From contig NZ_CP193934.1 in assembly GCF_050859505.1 (NCBI RefSeq), positions 2,480,001-2,544,000 on the forward strand: a stretch of 64,000 nucleotides of DNA. The letters are read 5' to 3'. The number at the start of each line of letters is the position of its first letter. Within the stretch, counting starts at the first letter, position 1. Source of the stretch: Marinirhabdus sp050859505 (GTDB taxonomy: Bacteria > Bacteroidota > Bacteroidia > Flavobacteriales > Flavobacteriaceae). Shown here piece after piece: positions 51,673 through 61,333 of this stretch. The translations under genes were made by a program, and so were the position numbers. The notes beneath the pieces are model-generated. The model had not been told where the DNA came from, did not search any database, and saw nothing but the letters and a program-made list of their open reading frames with translations.

Positions 51673-53028
51673 TTACTTCACATATACCGTCTTCCGGTTT
51701 ACAAACTCCAGCATTCCGTCTTTGGCCAGTTCCCTACCATAGCCAGACTTTTTAGTACCCCCAAAAGGAAGTCGTGGATCGCTTTTAACCAGTTCGTTTA
51801 TAAAATAAGCACCGTCACTCACTCTGTTAGAGTAGGAGAGTGCCTTTTCAATGTTTCGAGTGCACACCGTTACCCCTAAGCCGTATTTGGACTGTTCTGA
51901 AAGAATAAAGGCTTCTTCTATGGTTTTTACTTTAATCATGGCGGCCAACGGACCAAAAGTCTCTTCATCAAAAGCAGGCATCCCTGGTTGTACGTTGCCC
52001 AAAATAGTAGGATCGTGATAGGCATTGTCCTGCTTTCCGCCCAATAACAAGGTCGCTCCTTTTTCAAGAGAGCGCTGTACTTGCGATTGCAATTGATCTG
52101 CCAGGTCCTTACGGGCCAAAGGACCTACTTTGGTAGTTTCTTCCAACGGATCACCAGATTTCAATTTTTGAACTTCGGCTGTGAATTTTGAAACAAATTC
52201 GTCATAAATACTTTCTAAAAGGATAAAGCGTTTTGCGGCGATGCAACTTTGTCCACAATTGAGCATGCGTGCAACGAGCGCGGTTGTAACAGCAGCGTCT
52301 ATATCGGCATCTTCCCAGACGATAAAGGCGTTATTACCACCCAGTTCCAGCAACGTTTTTTTAATGTATTTTCCAGACAGTTCAGCAACGGCAGCTCCTG
52401 CACGCTCACTTCCTGTTAGGGTCACCGCTTTTATGGTATCGTGCGCAATAATTGCTTCGGTTGTATCGTGATGTACAATCAAATTCTGAAAAACACCTTC
52501 AGGAAAACCAGCTTCAATAAAGATAGCTTCTATATGCTTCGCACTACCAAATACATTGGGCGCGTGTTTTAATACGCCTACGTTTCCTGCCATCAAGGTA
52601 GGCGCGGCAAAGCGGAATACCTGCCAGAAGGGAAAATTCCAAGGCATAATGGCTAAGATAGCGCCCATGGGATCGTGCCGAACAAAACTTTGTGAGGCCT
52701 CGGTTTTTATGATTTCATCTTTTAGAAATTCCGAAGCATTTTCAGCATAATACTCGCATACCCAGGCACATTTGTTTACTTCGCCCATGGCTTCTGTGAT
52801 GGGCTTCCCCATTTCCAGCGTAATGGTTTTTGCATATACTGCTGCATTGTTGCGCAATAGCTTCGCTGCAGTACGCATTAATTGTGCACGTTCTTCGAGT
52901 GGGACTTTTCGCCATGTTTCAAAAGCAGTTTGCGATGCAGTTAAAATTGCTTCTACTTCAGCATCAGTCTGTACTGTATAGCTTGCAATTTCAAGATTGT
53001 TGTAAGGGTTAATGCTTTTAAATTCCAT
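51673..53028 (-). CDS. NAD(P)-dependent aldehyde dehydrogenase (SSADH-like)
   Basis: About 451 residues from the ATG at 53028; an in-frame ATG at 53064 adds 12 residues not typical of the family. It has cofactor motif MPWNFPFWQVFRF, catalytic Glu in LLELGGNNAF and catalytic Cys in NCGQSCIAAKRF. The ending (LPFGGTKKSGYGRELAKDGMLEFVNRKTVYV) is that of succinate-semialdehyde-type enzymes. With the class III aminotransferase encoded upstream it should oxidise the omega-aldehyde formed from an amino-acid or polyamine substrate. Confidence 0.9.
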   Translation of the reverse strand: MEFKSINPYNNLEIASYTVQTDAEVEAILTASQTAFETWRKVPLEERAQLMRTAAKLLRNNAAVYAKTITLEMGKPITEAMGEVNKCAWVCEYYAENASEFLKDEIIKTEASQSFVRHDPMGAILAIMPWNFPFWQVFRFAAPTLMAGNVGVLKHAPNVFGSAKHIEAIFIEAGFPEGVFQNLIVHHDTTEAIIAHDTIKAVTLTGSERAGAAVAELSGKYIKKTLLELGGNNAFIVWEDADIDAAVTTALVARMLNCGQSCIAAKRFILLESIYDEFVSKFTAEVQKLKSGDPLEETTKVGPLARKDLADQLQSQVQRSLEKGATLLLGGKQDNAYHDPTILGNVQPGMPAFDEETFGPLAAMIKVKTIEEAFILSEQSKYGLGVTVCTRNIEKALSYSNRVSDGAYFINELVKSDPRLPFGGTKKSGYGRELAKDGMLEFVNRKTVYVK

Positions 53029-53122
53029 GGCGTATAGTTCAGGTTTTAATTTTAGAAACCTCACAAGCAGTGATACGCAGTGAGGCTTCTTTATAGATTA
53101 TAATGTTAGAAGTATTTTTCTG

Positions 53123-54595
53123 TTACTTGGTCAACGAACCAATAATCTCGGGTTGTTCGCTTTTATCTTCCAATACATGCGATACGTATTTACCGCGAAC
53201 AGCATTGATCCAGGTTTTGGCGCGTTCCGTTAAATTGAAATTATCGGTCATCATACGACCTCGAGTTACCAAGATTCCCATGTCTGCACCTTCATACAAA
53301 TAGTCGCCTTTATTAGTAATACGCATGAAAAAAGCTTCGTTTTCACTTTCCACGGCACGACGGTGCGAATCCATACGGTCAAATTTTATATGGCCCGTAT
53401 CATACATTCTCCAGATCCCAGACACTGGTGCTTCTGAAACAGATTCGATAGTTTTTTTGGTGTGTTTGATAATTAACTGACTCCAGCTATCGGTATTTAT
53501 TTGTTTTGCCCAACGTTCATTCAGGGCTTTTATGCTCAATTTGTAATCTACATTCATCCATTCCAAAATGTGGAATAAATACAAAGGTGCATCTGCCAGG
53601 GCAAAGACGGCGTGGTTGGTAATAGAGCTGGCTCCAGTAACCCGTGGATTCAATTCGCCTAAATAGATTTCACCATTGTCCTGATCTATCAGGAAATCTA
53701 GTTCAAAATAACCTTTATATCCTTCTTCACGCAATTGGTTTCCGAAGAGTCTGGTAGCTTCCCGAGCTTTTTTACGAAGTCTTGGGCTAAATGAATCTGG
53801 AAAAATTTCGTTTCCACACCAACCTCCTTTATAGGGTGTCATTTCCTTAAAACCAACCAATTCGGTCATTAGTGGCGCCACAATAGTACCGTGACGCGTG
53901 ACGCATGCTTCAATCGCCGAACCCCGACAATTGATGCGTTTCATCACTTTTACCTCTTTTTCGGCCACAATTTCATCGGCGTGCTTGTTGAATTCCGCTT
54001 CATTTGAAATAAAGAAGGTAGTATGTCCAGAATCGCCAAAGGGAGTTTGTATCACAAGATCATCTCCCAATTTTTTTGAAACCTGCTGCAAGTGTTTATA
54101 ATCTTTTACTTGAGAGAGCACGTAGGGAACACAAGCCACACCAGCCTTTTCGGCAATACGATTTGTATTTACCTTATTGTCCATAAAGGTCCGCATCTTG
54201 GCGCTGGGGAACATAATTTCCAGTCCTAGTTTCTTAGCAAGCTTTTCTGTTTTCTCGTTAAACATAAGGAACATGACCTTACCTGCCTTTTTCCCTTTTT
54301 TTCTTGAATGGATATATTCCTGAACTTCTGGGTGTTGCAGTAAATAATTGTTAATATCCTCAATGCTCTCAAAATCGTCATGTGGAATATCTTCCTTAGG
54401 CGAGAAAACGTTTGGGTGCTGTCCATCAAAACTGTCTATGTATGTTATAAACCGAAACCCTTTTATCCATTCATCAGCTCCTAAAAGGTTGAAGTTTGTA
54501 GCACTAATAAAATAGATAGGCTCTTCGTTTTTATGAAAAAAGCGTCGTATATCATGGACTCCATCTAAAGTTAGTTTCGTTTTAATATCACTCAT
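53123..54595 (-). CDS. ATP-grasp carboxylate-amine ligase-like protein
   Basis: 490 residues. The ATP-grasp core is visible: a lysine-containing strand LVIQTPFGDSGHTTFFI (glycine-rich loop), then FELDFLIDQDNGEIYLGELNPRVTGAS with the metal-binding Glu and Asn. The roughly 170 N-terminal residues and about 110 C-terminal residues are not typical of biotin carboxylase, and no biotinylation or carboxyltransferase partner is present, so amide or peptide bond formation is more likely than carboxylation. It follows the decarboxylase gene by 20 bp; the amine made there is a possible co-substrate. Confidence 0.83.
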   Translation of the reverse strand: MSDIKTKLTLDGVHDIRRFFHKNEEPIYFISATNFNLLGADEWIKGFRFITYIDSFDGQHPNVFSPKEDIPHDDFESIEDINNYLLQHPEVQEYIHSRKKGKKAGKVMFLMFNEKTEKLAKKLGLEIMFPSAKMRTFMDNKVNTNRIAEKAGVACVPYVLSQVKDYKHLQQVSKKLGDDLVIQTPFGDSGHTTFFISNEAEFNKHADEIVAEKEVKVMKRINCRGSAIEACVTRHGTIVAPLMTELVGFKEMTPYKGGWCGNEIFPDSFSPRLRKKAREATRLFGNQLREEGYKGYFELDFLIDQDNGEIYLGELNPRVTGASSITNHAVFALADAPLYLFHILEWMNVDYKLSIKALNERWAKQINTDSWSQLIIKHTKKTIESVSEAPVSGIWRMYDTGHIKFDRMDSHRRAVESENEAFFMRITNKGDYLYEGADMGILVTRGRMMTDNFNLTERAKTWINAVRGKYVSHVLEDKSEQPEIIGSLTK

Positions 54596-54615
54596 AGTTT
54601 CTTGTTTTTTAATTA

Positions 54616-57372
54616 CTATTTAATTGTTATTTTTTTTGAAGCGCCCATACTCATGGCACCCATCGCTGTCGCGGTTTTTTGCCGGTTCAATACGCTTTTA
54701 CGGAAAATACGCAAACCAAGATCTGCCCGATATCCGTGAATTTCCGATACGTCCAGTGCCAACATAAAATTTATAATTTCATGACTTACCACTTGACCGG
54801 GTACTAATACTGGAAAACCAGGTGGATAGGGAATTACAAAAGAGGAAGCAACTAGCTCTCTGCCATCTTCCATAGCTTTTGTGCAATCTTTTAAGGAAAT
54901 ATATTCGTAATTTTCTTCGTTGTACGCCATAAAAAACGCATCGCGAATATTTCCACCTGGTACATTGGGTACCGCACGAAATGAAGAATGAAAAAAGCTG
55001 AAATCTGGTAATGGTGGTACTTCGTGAATCAATGAATTAATTTTTTCTTGATTTATTTCGGTTTCTCGGCTGTTCAGTGAACGGAATTCCTCATCCAATT
55101 GCTCCGATATTTTTAAGAGCGCGTTGGTTAAATAGGCAACACTTCCTCTGGTAGTACCAATATTGGTCATAAAAAGCACCGTGTTTCTGGAAGTTTTATT
55201 GATTTGGATGTTGAATTGATCCATCAAATATTTATTCTTAAAAGTATCCCCATCTACGCCCGTTCTTCCAATGAATAAGGTAATTTTGGTGGGATCGAGC
55301 ATAAATTCGTCTTTCTCCCAGGCTGTTTCCATACGGTTCCAGCCAGTTACGGTATCGTAATATTCGTTCAACCCACTTTCTCTGTATTCATCTGGTATAA
55401 AATTCTTTACGGTGAGTACGTCAAAATACTTGTTGAGCTGTGGGTTGTTATTTATTTTGGCTCGTAAGACCATGGCCATCTCAATGCTTTTTTCCACCAT
55501 TTCGTAGCCTTCAAACTCTACTTGTCTTCTACCAACATCCAGTGATGCCAGCATTTGATAGTTAGGGGATGTAGAGGTGTGCGTCATATACGCTTCCAGA
55601 AAAGTGTTTTCAGATTTTTTTCTGAAATCTTCATCCCAAATATGTATCATAGATCCTTGACGGAAACTACTTAGGGTTTTATGTGTACTTTGTGTTGAAT
55701 ACACACGGATACATACTTTTTCTGGGTCCGGTAACGATGGTGTTTCTCCTACTGAAAGCCCTTTAATATGTGCGTTATATTCTTTTTTGTAGGTTTCAGT
55801 TCTGTATTTTTTAAAAAGTTTCTTTGCTACATACATACCTGTACGTTGCTTGTATATATAGGTAAAACCAGCGAAAGCAAACCATGCTTCATCCCAAAGA
55901 AAAATCATATCGGGTTTAATGGCTAAAATCTGTTCCATTACTTTTTCTACATTGTACACCAAGCCATCGAAGGTACAATTGGTAAGCAATAGCATTTTTA
56001 CTTTATCCAAACGTCCAGCTTTTTTTAACTGAAGCATTTTTTCTTTGATACTTTTTAAAGGTACCGCGCCATACATAGAATATTCCTGAATAGGGTAGGA
56101 GTCCAAATATACAGGATACGCGCCAGCGAGCACCATTCCATAATGGTGACTTTTATGACAATCACGGTCAATGAGCACCAAATCTCCCGGTTCAATAATG
56201 GCTTGTAATACTATTTTGTTTGCAGTAGAAGTACCGTTGGTAACAAAAAAGGTGCGTTGTGCTCCGTAGGTATCGGCTGCCATTTCCTGTGCCTTTTTTA
56301 ACGGGCCTGTAGGTTGTAATAGAGAATCTAAACCTCCTGTTGTTGCAGAAGTTTCAGCAAGAAACATATTCCTGCCATAAAACTCTCCAAAATCTTTAAT
56401 CCATCGCGATTTAAATACCGAATTCCCTCGGGAAATAGGCATGGCATGGAAAATTCCAGTTGGTTTCTGGCTGTATTCCTTTAAGGCTGTGAAAAAGGGC
56501 GTGTCAAAACGTTCACGAATTCCTCTAACAATCCCTAAATGTAGTTCCTGTAAGTCTTCCCGTCTATAGTAAATACGGCTAAACTGCTGCAACGTACTGT
56601 TCTTTAAATCTGTTAAAGACGTATCGGTTACATAATAGGTATCTAGCTCGGGTCGGAATTGTTTTACGTATTCCCCCAGTAGCGGACCCAATTCAGATTC
56701 AGACCTGGTTTTTAAGTCTATGTTTAATACGTGTTGAATGTAAGGGGTAATGAGTTCAGAAATATTTGAGGACACAAATGGTGGCGCATATCTAATAACA
56801 ACCGCTTGAATATTGGGGTTGAACATCAAGGCAATCATGGCATCCTGAAAGGAACGCTGTACAATAAAATCGTAGGTAAAGGGCTCATTGGACTCGCGTA
56901 ATTCCTTCAGTTTTTCGTGAAGCGCATTTTCTTCAATTGTGGAGAGATTTTCAACAAAGAGCACTTCAAAATAATTCTTTTTTTGCCCGGAAGATAATTC
57001 CCGAAGCTCATCGGGTCGTGCCTGATCTGGTTCGTCTGGAGTATTAGTATTATTGTTAAGAAGATAATCATCACTTACCAATTGGCGCGTAATTTCGGCA
57101 ACGTGGTGTGATATGGAGGTATATTCACTACGTTCTAAACAATGGAGTAGCTTTTCAATTTTTACTTTTCCCGGAAATACAAAATAACATTCAATACATT
57201 TAAGATGATTTAAAATGGTTTGCACTTCTTCAAAATGGCTTTTTTCAGATGCAGAGCCTTTCTTGGCATGTGAAAGTTCGGTACATTTTAGTTTAAGCGC
57301 ATTCCATTTTGCAAGACGTAATTGCCCAATACTATAATAAGGTGATGTAACATGTTTATTTTTGGTTGACAT
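54616..57372 (-). CDS. Orn/Lys/Arg decarboxylase-family PLP enzyme, extended
   Basis: 918 residues, against about 710-760 for the biodegradative decarboxylases. The PLP lysine is Lys565 in QSTHKTLSSFRQGS, with ring-stacking His406 in IDRDCHKSHHYG and Asp494 in FLWDEAWFAF. The N-terminal 300 residues include a wing-like region with an inserted acidic/Asn-rich linker (NNNTNTPDEPDQARPDE) that accounts for part of the extra length. It should decarboxylate a basic amino acid, probably arginine or lysine, but specificity cannot be read from sequence. The VOC gene lies 3 bp upstream. Confidence 0.88.
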   Translation of the reverse strand: MSTKNKHVTSPYYSIGQLRLAKWNALKLKCTELSHAKKGSASEKSHFEEVQTILNHLKCIECYFVFPGKVKIEKLLHCLERSEYTSISHHVAEITRQLVSDDYLLNNNTNTPDEPDQARPDELRELSSGQKKNYFEVLFVENLSTIEENALHEKLKELRESNEPFTYDFIVQRSFQDAMIALMFNPNIQAVVIRYAPPFVSSNISELITPYIQHVLNIDLKTRSESELGPLLGEYVKQFRPELDTYYVTDTSLTDLKNSTLQQFSRIYYRREDLQELHLGIVRGIRERFDTPFFTALKEYSQKPTGIFHAMPISRGNSVFKSRWIKDFGEFYGRNMFLAETSATTGGLDSLLQPTGPLKKAQEMAADTYGAQRTFFVTNGTSTANKIVLQAIIEPGDLVLIDRDCHKSHHYGMVLAGAYPVYLDSYPIQEYSMYGAVPLKSIKEKMLQLKKAGRLDKVKMLLLTNCTFDGLVYNVEKVMEQILAIKPDMIFLWDEAWFAFAGFTYIYKQRTGMYVAKKLFKKYRTETYKKEYNAHIKGLSVGETPSLPDPEKVCIRVYSTQSTHKTLSSFRQGSMIHIWDEDFRKKSENTFLEAYMTHTSTSPNYQMLASLDVGRRQVEFEGYEMVEKSIEMAMVLRAKINNNPQLNKYFDVLTVKNFIPDEYRESGLNEYYDTVTGWNRMETAWEKDEFMLDPTKITLFIGRTGVDGDTFKNKYLMDQFNIQINKTSRNTVLFMTNIGTTRGSVAYLTNALLKISEQLDEEFRSLNSRETEINQEKINSLIHEVPPLPDFSFFHSSFRAVPNVPGGNIRDAFFMAYNEENYEYISLKDCTKAMEDGRELVASSFVIPYPPGFPVLVPGQVVSHEIINFMLALDVSEIHGYRADLGLRIFRKSVLNRQKTATAMGAMSMGASKKITIK

Positions 57373-57375
57373 GAT

Positions 57376-57777
57376 TTATTTTTTTGAATGAAGTGCTAGT
57401 TTATTTCCTTCGGTATCAATAAAGAGGGCGAAATAACCGCTGTCATCATCAATTTTAGTTTTCTCCAGAATAACGCGGCCCCCGGCAATTTCCACTTTAT
57501 TCACTAATATCTGAAGGTCTTCTCCGCCATTCAAATAAATAAGGGAACCTGTTTCACTGGGAACAGACCCTGGCCCCATCACTAAAGCTCCGCCAATTCC
57601 ATTATCGGCAGGGAAGAACGCCATGGCGTATTCATTCATCTCCGTCATCTCCATTTGTATATTGTAAATATGATTATAGAATGCCACCGCTCTTTTCAAA
57701 TTAAGCACGGGTATTTCGAACCAGTTTACGTAGTTTTTAATTTTCTTAGTTTTTTGTTTAGATCCTAATGTCCCCAT
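57376..57777 (-). CDS. Small VOC-superfamily protein
   Basis: A 133-residue single-domain VOC protein (NYVNWFEIPVLNLKRAVAFYNHIYNIQMEM at the start, GYFALFIDTEGNKLALHS at the end). The usual first metal ligand His is replaced (NWFEI), so it may not be a metalloenzyme and may have a binding or accessory role. It is locked in the operon, 17 bp after the nitrilase gene and 3 bp before the decarboxylase gene. Confidence 0.8.
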   Translation of the reverse strand: MGTLGSKQKTKKIKNYVNWFEIPVLNLKRAVAFYNHIYNIQMEMTEMNEYAMAFFPADNGIGGALVMGPGSVPSETGSLIYLNGGEDLQILVNKVEIAGGRVILEKTKIDDDSGYFALFIDTEGNKLALHSKK

Positions 57778-57794
57778 GCGTTTGTTTTAGTTGT

Positions 57795-58730
57795 TTATTG
57801 TAAGCCGTCGCCTTTGTAACCTATAGCGGCTGTTGGCAATTCTATTTCGCTTTCCATTTTTTTGAGTTGCGCTAGATTGTCCAGTTTAGTTGGTTTTATC
57901 AAGGGGCCCAAATCTTCTAAGTATTGATGTTTCTCTCCTTTTTGATAAATACTGAAATCTCCCAAATGGTCTCGAAAACTCTTTAGGGGTTGCCCTAATC
58001 TCATTACACCTAGTTCTCGGCTTCGTTTTACACGTTCCATGTCTATCTCTACAGGCATAATTTCTTCCGTGGCACCAGCCTGGTACATAATCCTTCCGTC
58101 TGGTCCACAAATAGTAGAGCGGCCAATACCTCCTGTATCTAAACCATTGATGTCAAAGAAAAAACATTGGTTAACTGCCGCATTGGTCTGGGCAATAGAA
58201 TGTTCAATTTCACGATCCATTGTACCTGTCATCGTTGGGTGTAATATTACTTCGGCACCCATCACAGCAAGTGTTCGGATGGTTTCCGGGAACCACATAT
58301 CGTAGCAAATGGAAACTCCAAATTTTCCTACATCGGGAACATCGAACGTACAGAAGCTGTCTCCTGGTGTGATGCCTACTTCAAATGGATAAAAAGGAAA
58401 CATTTTTCGGTACCGAGTTACAATTTCTCCTTGGGGATTGATTACTGTTGCTGTGTTGTAAATTCTATCTCCTTCCTTTTCAAATATGGAACCTGGTAAT
58501 ATCCAGATTCCATATTTTTTTGCCATTTTCTGCATTTCGCTTTCAAACTCACATGGAAATTCGGTTGCATAATGAGTTAAGGGTCCATAGGCACAGAGTT
58601 CACTAAACATGACCATGTGTACCGATGGATATAAGTTCATACATATATCCAACTTAATTTTCATCATTGGCAAATTGGAATGGGTGGCAGAGACCCGCAT
58701 TTGGATTCCTGCAATTGTAAATGGCTTCAT
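57795..58730 (-). CDS. Nitrilase-superfamily amidase
   Basis: A 311-residue cytoplasmic enzyme with the full catalytic triad: Glu44 (FSELCAYG), Lys109 (RYRKMFPF) and Cys142 (ICYDMWFPE). The extended C-terminal tail resembles formamidase or aliphatic-amidase branches more than AguB (N-carbamoylputrescine amidase), but the branch cannot be fixed without a tree. It would release ammonia from a carbamoyl, formyl or terminal amide group. Its ATG overlaps the aminotransferase stop by 4 bp. Confidence 0.85.
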   Translation of the reverse strand: MKPFTIAGIQMRVSATHSNLPMMKIKLDICMNLYPSVHMVMFSELCAYGPLTHYATEFPCEFESEMQKMAKKYGIWILPGSIFEKEGDRIYNTATVINPQGEIVTRYRKMFPFYPFEVGITPGDSFCTFDVPDVGKFGVSICYDMWFPETIRTLAVMGAEVILHPTMTGTMDREIEHSIAQTNAAVNQCFFFDINGLDTGGIGRSTICGPDGRIMYQAGATEEIMPVEIDMERVKRSRELGVMRLGQPLKSFRDHLGDFSIYQKGEKHQYLEDLGPLIKPTKLDNLAQLKKMESEIELPTAAIGYKGDGLQ

Positions 58731-60046
58731 ATCTTATTTTTTGTTGCTTTTTTAATTTCCTCTTCAAGAATGTCGAGGCCTTTGTTTAGTTGTTCGATTG
58801 TTATTACTAAGGGAGACAAAATACGGATTACGTTTTTATACGTCCCAGCACTTATTATTATGAGTCCGCGTTCGGCACAATTGGCTACTATAGTGTGGCA
58901 TAACGCTGCATCTGGTTGGCGTGGATCACCGTTTTTTACAAATTCAAATCCAATCATAGCGCCAACACCACGAACATCACCAATTTCGGGACATTCGGTT
59001 TTCAATTTATGTAAACGATCCATAATTGTTTTACCAACGATTTTAGCTTTCTCGTTCAAATTTATTTCCTTCATATATTTTATGGTTGCCAGCGATGCGG
59101 CACAGCAAACGGGGCTACCAATGTAGGTGCCTCCAATAGAACCTGGTGCAGCTGCATCCATAATTTCGGCTTTTCCAACCACTGCGGCAATTGGAAGTCC
59201 AGAGCCCATAGACTTGGCATAGGTGCTTATGTCTGGTGTTATACCATAATGTTGCCAGCTTGCCCAATGTCCTGTTCTACAGAAACCACTTTGCACTTCG
59301 TCCAGGATCAACATAATTCCATGGGTGTCACAGAAGTCACGCAGGCCTTGTAAATATTTTTTTGGTACTGGGTTAAAACCACCTTCTCCTTGAATAGGTT
59401 CCATAATAATCGCTGCAACACTCTTAGGGTCCACAAGATTTAGGATACTTTCCTCCAATAATCTTAATTGGTCTTCTACATAGGTAGCTTCATCTTGCTT
59501 TCCTTTATATCTATAAACATTGGGGAATTGAAGTCTGTATACTTCAGGGGCGAAGGGGCCACAATTTGGTTTATAAGTTAACTTACTGGTTAAAGTCATA
59601 GCCATCATAGTACGTCCGTGATAGGCATCAGAAAAACTAATAACAGCAGGACGTTTGGTAGCTTGTCTCGCAATTTTTATGGCGTTTTCAACAGCTTCAG
59701 CTCCTGTGCTTATTAACATTACTTTTGTATGCTCGCCGTGGGGAAGAATTTCTGCCAGTTCCTCACATAATTGAATATAGGGTTCATAGGTTACTACATT
59801 AAAACTGGTATGTAGGTATTTCCCTGCTTGTTCCCGTATGGCTGCCACAACGGGTTCTGGGCAATGACCTGCATTAACTACGCCTATTCCCCCAGCAAAG
59901 TCGATGAGTTCACGACCATCTTCATCGGTAATTATGGCGCCTATTGCGCTACTTACAGTGGCGGTATTAAACACGCCTACACCATTTGCCACAATGTTTT
60001 TTCTTCTTTCAAGAAGATCTTGTGACTTAGTCATTTGTTTTGTCAT
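58727..60046 (-). CDS. Class III omega-aminotransferase (GABA/putrescine type)
   Basis: 439 residues. PLP-binding Lys278 lies in STYAKSMGSGLP, Asp249 in LILDEVQSGF, and the phosphate-binding region is STGAEAVENAIKIAR with AYHGRT. The closest recognisable types are 4-aminobutyrate and related omega-amino-acid transaminases. It is the first gene of the minus-strand operon; the SSADH-like gene downstream is its natural partner for removing the semialdehyde product. The pdxH gene for cofactor supply starts 400 bp away on the other strand. Confidence 0.9.
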   Translation of the reverse strand: MTKQMTKSQDLLERRKNIVANGVGVFNTATVSSAIGAIITDEDGRELIDFAGGIGVVNAGHCPEPVVAAIREQAGKYLHTSFNVVTYEPYIQLCEELAEILPHGEHTKVMLISTGAEAVENAIKIARQATKRPAVISFSDAYHGRTMMAMTLTSKLTYKPNCGPFAPEVYRLQFPNVYRYKGKQDEATYVEDQLRLLEESILNLVDPKSVAAIIMEPIQGEGGFNPVPKKYLQGLRDFCDTHGIMLILDEVQSGFCRTGHWASWQHYGITPDISTYAKSMGSGLPIAAVVGKAEIMDAAAPGSIGGTYIGSPVCCAASLATIKYMKEINLNEKAKIVGKTIMDRLHKLKTECPEIGDVRGVGAMIGFEFVKNGDPRQPDAALCHTIVANCAERGLIIISAGTYKNVIRILSPLVITIEQLNKGLDILEEEIKKATKNKI

Positions 60047-60447
60047 ATAATAGATTGGTAGATTAATAATATACTGAAAAAGTAACTACTAATGTAATGT
60101 TTAAGATTTAATTAATACTTTAATAATATGTTTTGAATAGTAACAAATATCTTAAGGAGTATATAAATTTTACTATTTTTTTGTGATTATTGAAATAGCT
60201 GAAATTTGCTAACGGATATAAAAATAGAAGTAATCGTACACACAAAAAGAATTATTTTTATTTCCCAAATTTAAAAGGCAGCATCGTACTTTACATGCTG
60301 CTGTAGATTTATAAAATAGTACGTAGGTAAGGTTACGCATTTTGATCTTTTCAATTAAATCCAATATGTAATTTTAACCCAAATTTAAAATTAGCATACT
60401 ACCATACAATTCGCATTCTTTGTATTTTTACGGAAAGCTAGTATGCT
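60047..60447. other. Divergent promoter region, operon versus pdxH
   Basis: This 401-bp AT-rich gap separates the minus-strand amine operon from pdxH. The best -7-like elements are CATTCTTTG at 60413-60421 for pdxH and the complement of CAAATATC at about 60145 for the operon; neither is an exact match. No palindromic operator of the ATCACA-N6-TGTGAT type and no hairpin stands out. Confidence 0.4.
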
Positions 60448-61092
60448 ATGAGCCAGAATTTACATGAGTATCGAAAATCTTACGAAAAAGGTGAACTTAC
60501 GTTAGAAAGCGTTTTAGAAAATCCGTTTCAGCAATTTGAAAAATGGTTTCAAATTGCAAAAGCTTCAGAAAATGTGGATGAAGTAAATGCAATGACGCTT
60601 AGTACCATTGGAGTAGACGGTTTCCCAAGAGGAAGAGTAGTTCTATTAAAGGAATTTTCAGAAGAAGGATTTGTGTTGTACACCAATTACGGAAGCGAGA
60701 AAGGCGAAAGTATCGCAAAAAATAAACAAGTATGTATTTCATTTTTTTGGCCAGCCCTGGAGCAGCAGATCATTATTAAAGGAGAAACTCAGAAAACCTC
60801 CGAAGAACAATCTGTAGCGTATTTCAGTAAACGTCCCCGTAAGAGTCAGTTAGGTGCATTGGTTTCAGACCAATCTGAACCTATTGAAAGCAGGGAAGTA
60901 TTGGAAGCAAAGCTTCACACACTGGAAAAACAATTTGAAGGCCAGGACATCCCAAAACCTAAAAACTGGGGAGGGTATTTAATTACTCCAGTGGAATTTG
61001 AATTCTGGCAAGGACGCAAAAGCAGATTGCATGATAGAATTCAATATACAAAAGAAGGAGAAAATTGGACCTTACAGCGATTACAACCTTAA
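60448..61092 (+). CDS. pdxH: Pyridoxamine/pyridoxine 5'-phosphate oxidase
   Basis: 214 residues, normal length. The FMN-binding and catalytic segments are conserved: NAMTLSTIGVDGFPRGRVVLLKEF, YTNYGSEKGESIAKN, FFWPALEQQIIIKG, and the C-terminal WGGYLITPVEFEFWQGRKSRLHDRIQY with the substrate-binding Arg and His. It makes pyridoxal phosphate, the cofactor of the aminotransferase and decarboxylase in the divergent operon. Confidence 0.96.
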   Translation: MSQNLHEYRKSYEKGELTLESVLENPFQQFEKWFQIAKASENVDEVNAMTLSTIGVDGFPRGRVVLLKEFSEEGFVLYTNYGSEKGESIAKNKQVCISFFWPALEQQIIIKGETQKTSEEQSVAYFSKRPRKSQLGALVSDQSEPIESREVLEAKLHTLEKQFEGQDIPKPKNWGGYLITPVEFEFWQGRKSRLHDRIQYTKEGENWTLQRLQP

Positions 61093-61333
61093 TGAGGTAC
61101 TGGGTACAAATGATGAATGATGAATGATGAAGGAGAAAATTAAAGTTTAAAAACAAACTTAGCGTACTGCTGAACTTCCTGAAAATAAACAAATACCATA
61201 AAAACAGTTGAAATTATAAAAATCATAGTGACGAGATTCTAAATTAGAAACTCTAAAATTGCCAAATTCGAAATGAGTAACATTCATTTCGTTTTGCTGC
61301 TTTTCCAATTGTCACTCAACTTAAAACTTAAAA

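Noticed and set aside
53123..54595. Biotin carboxylase subunit
   Set aside because: Only the ATP-grasp core matches. No biotin carrier or carboxyltransferase gene is near, and the flanking domains differ.
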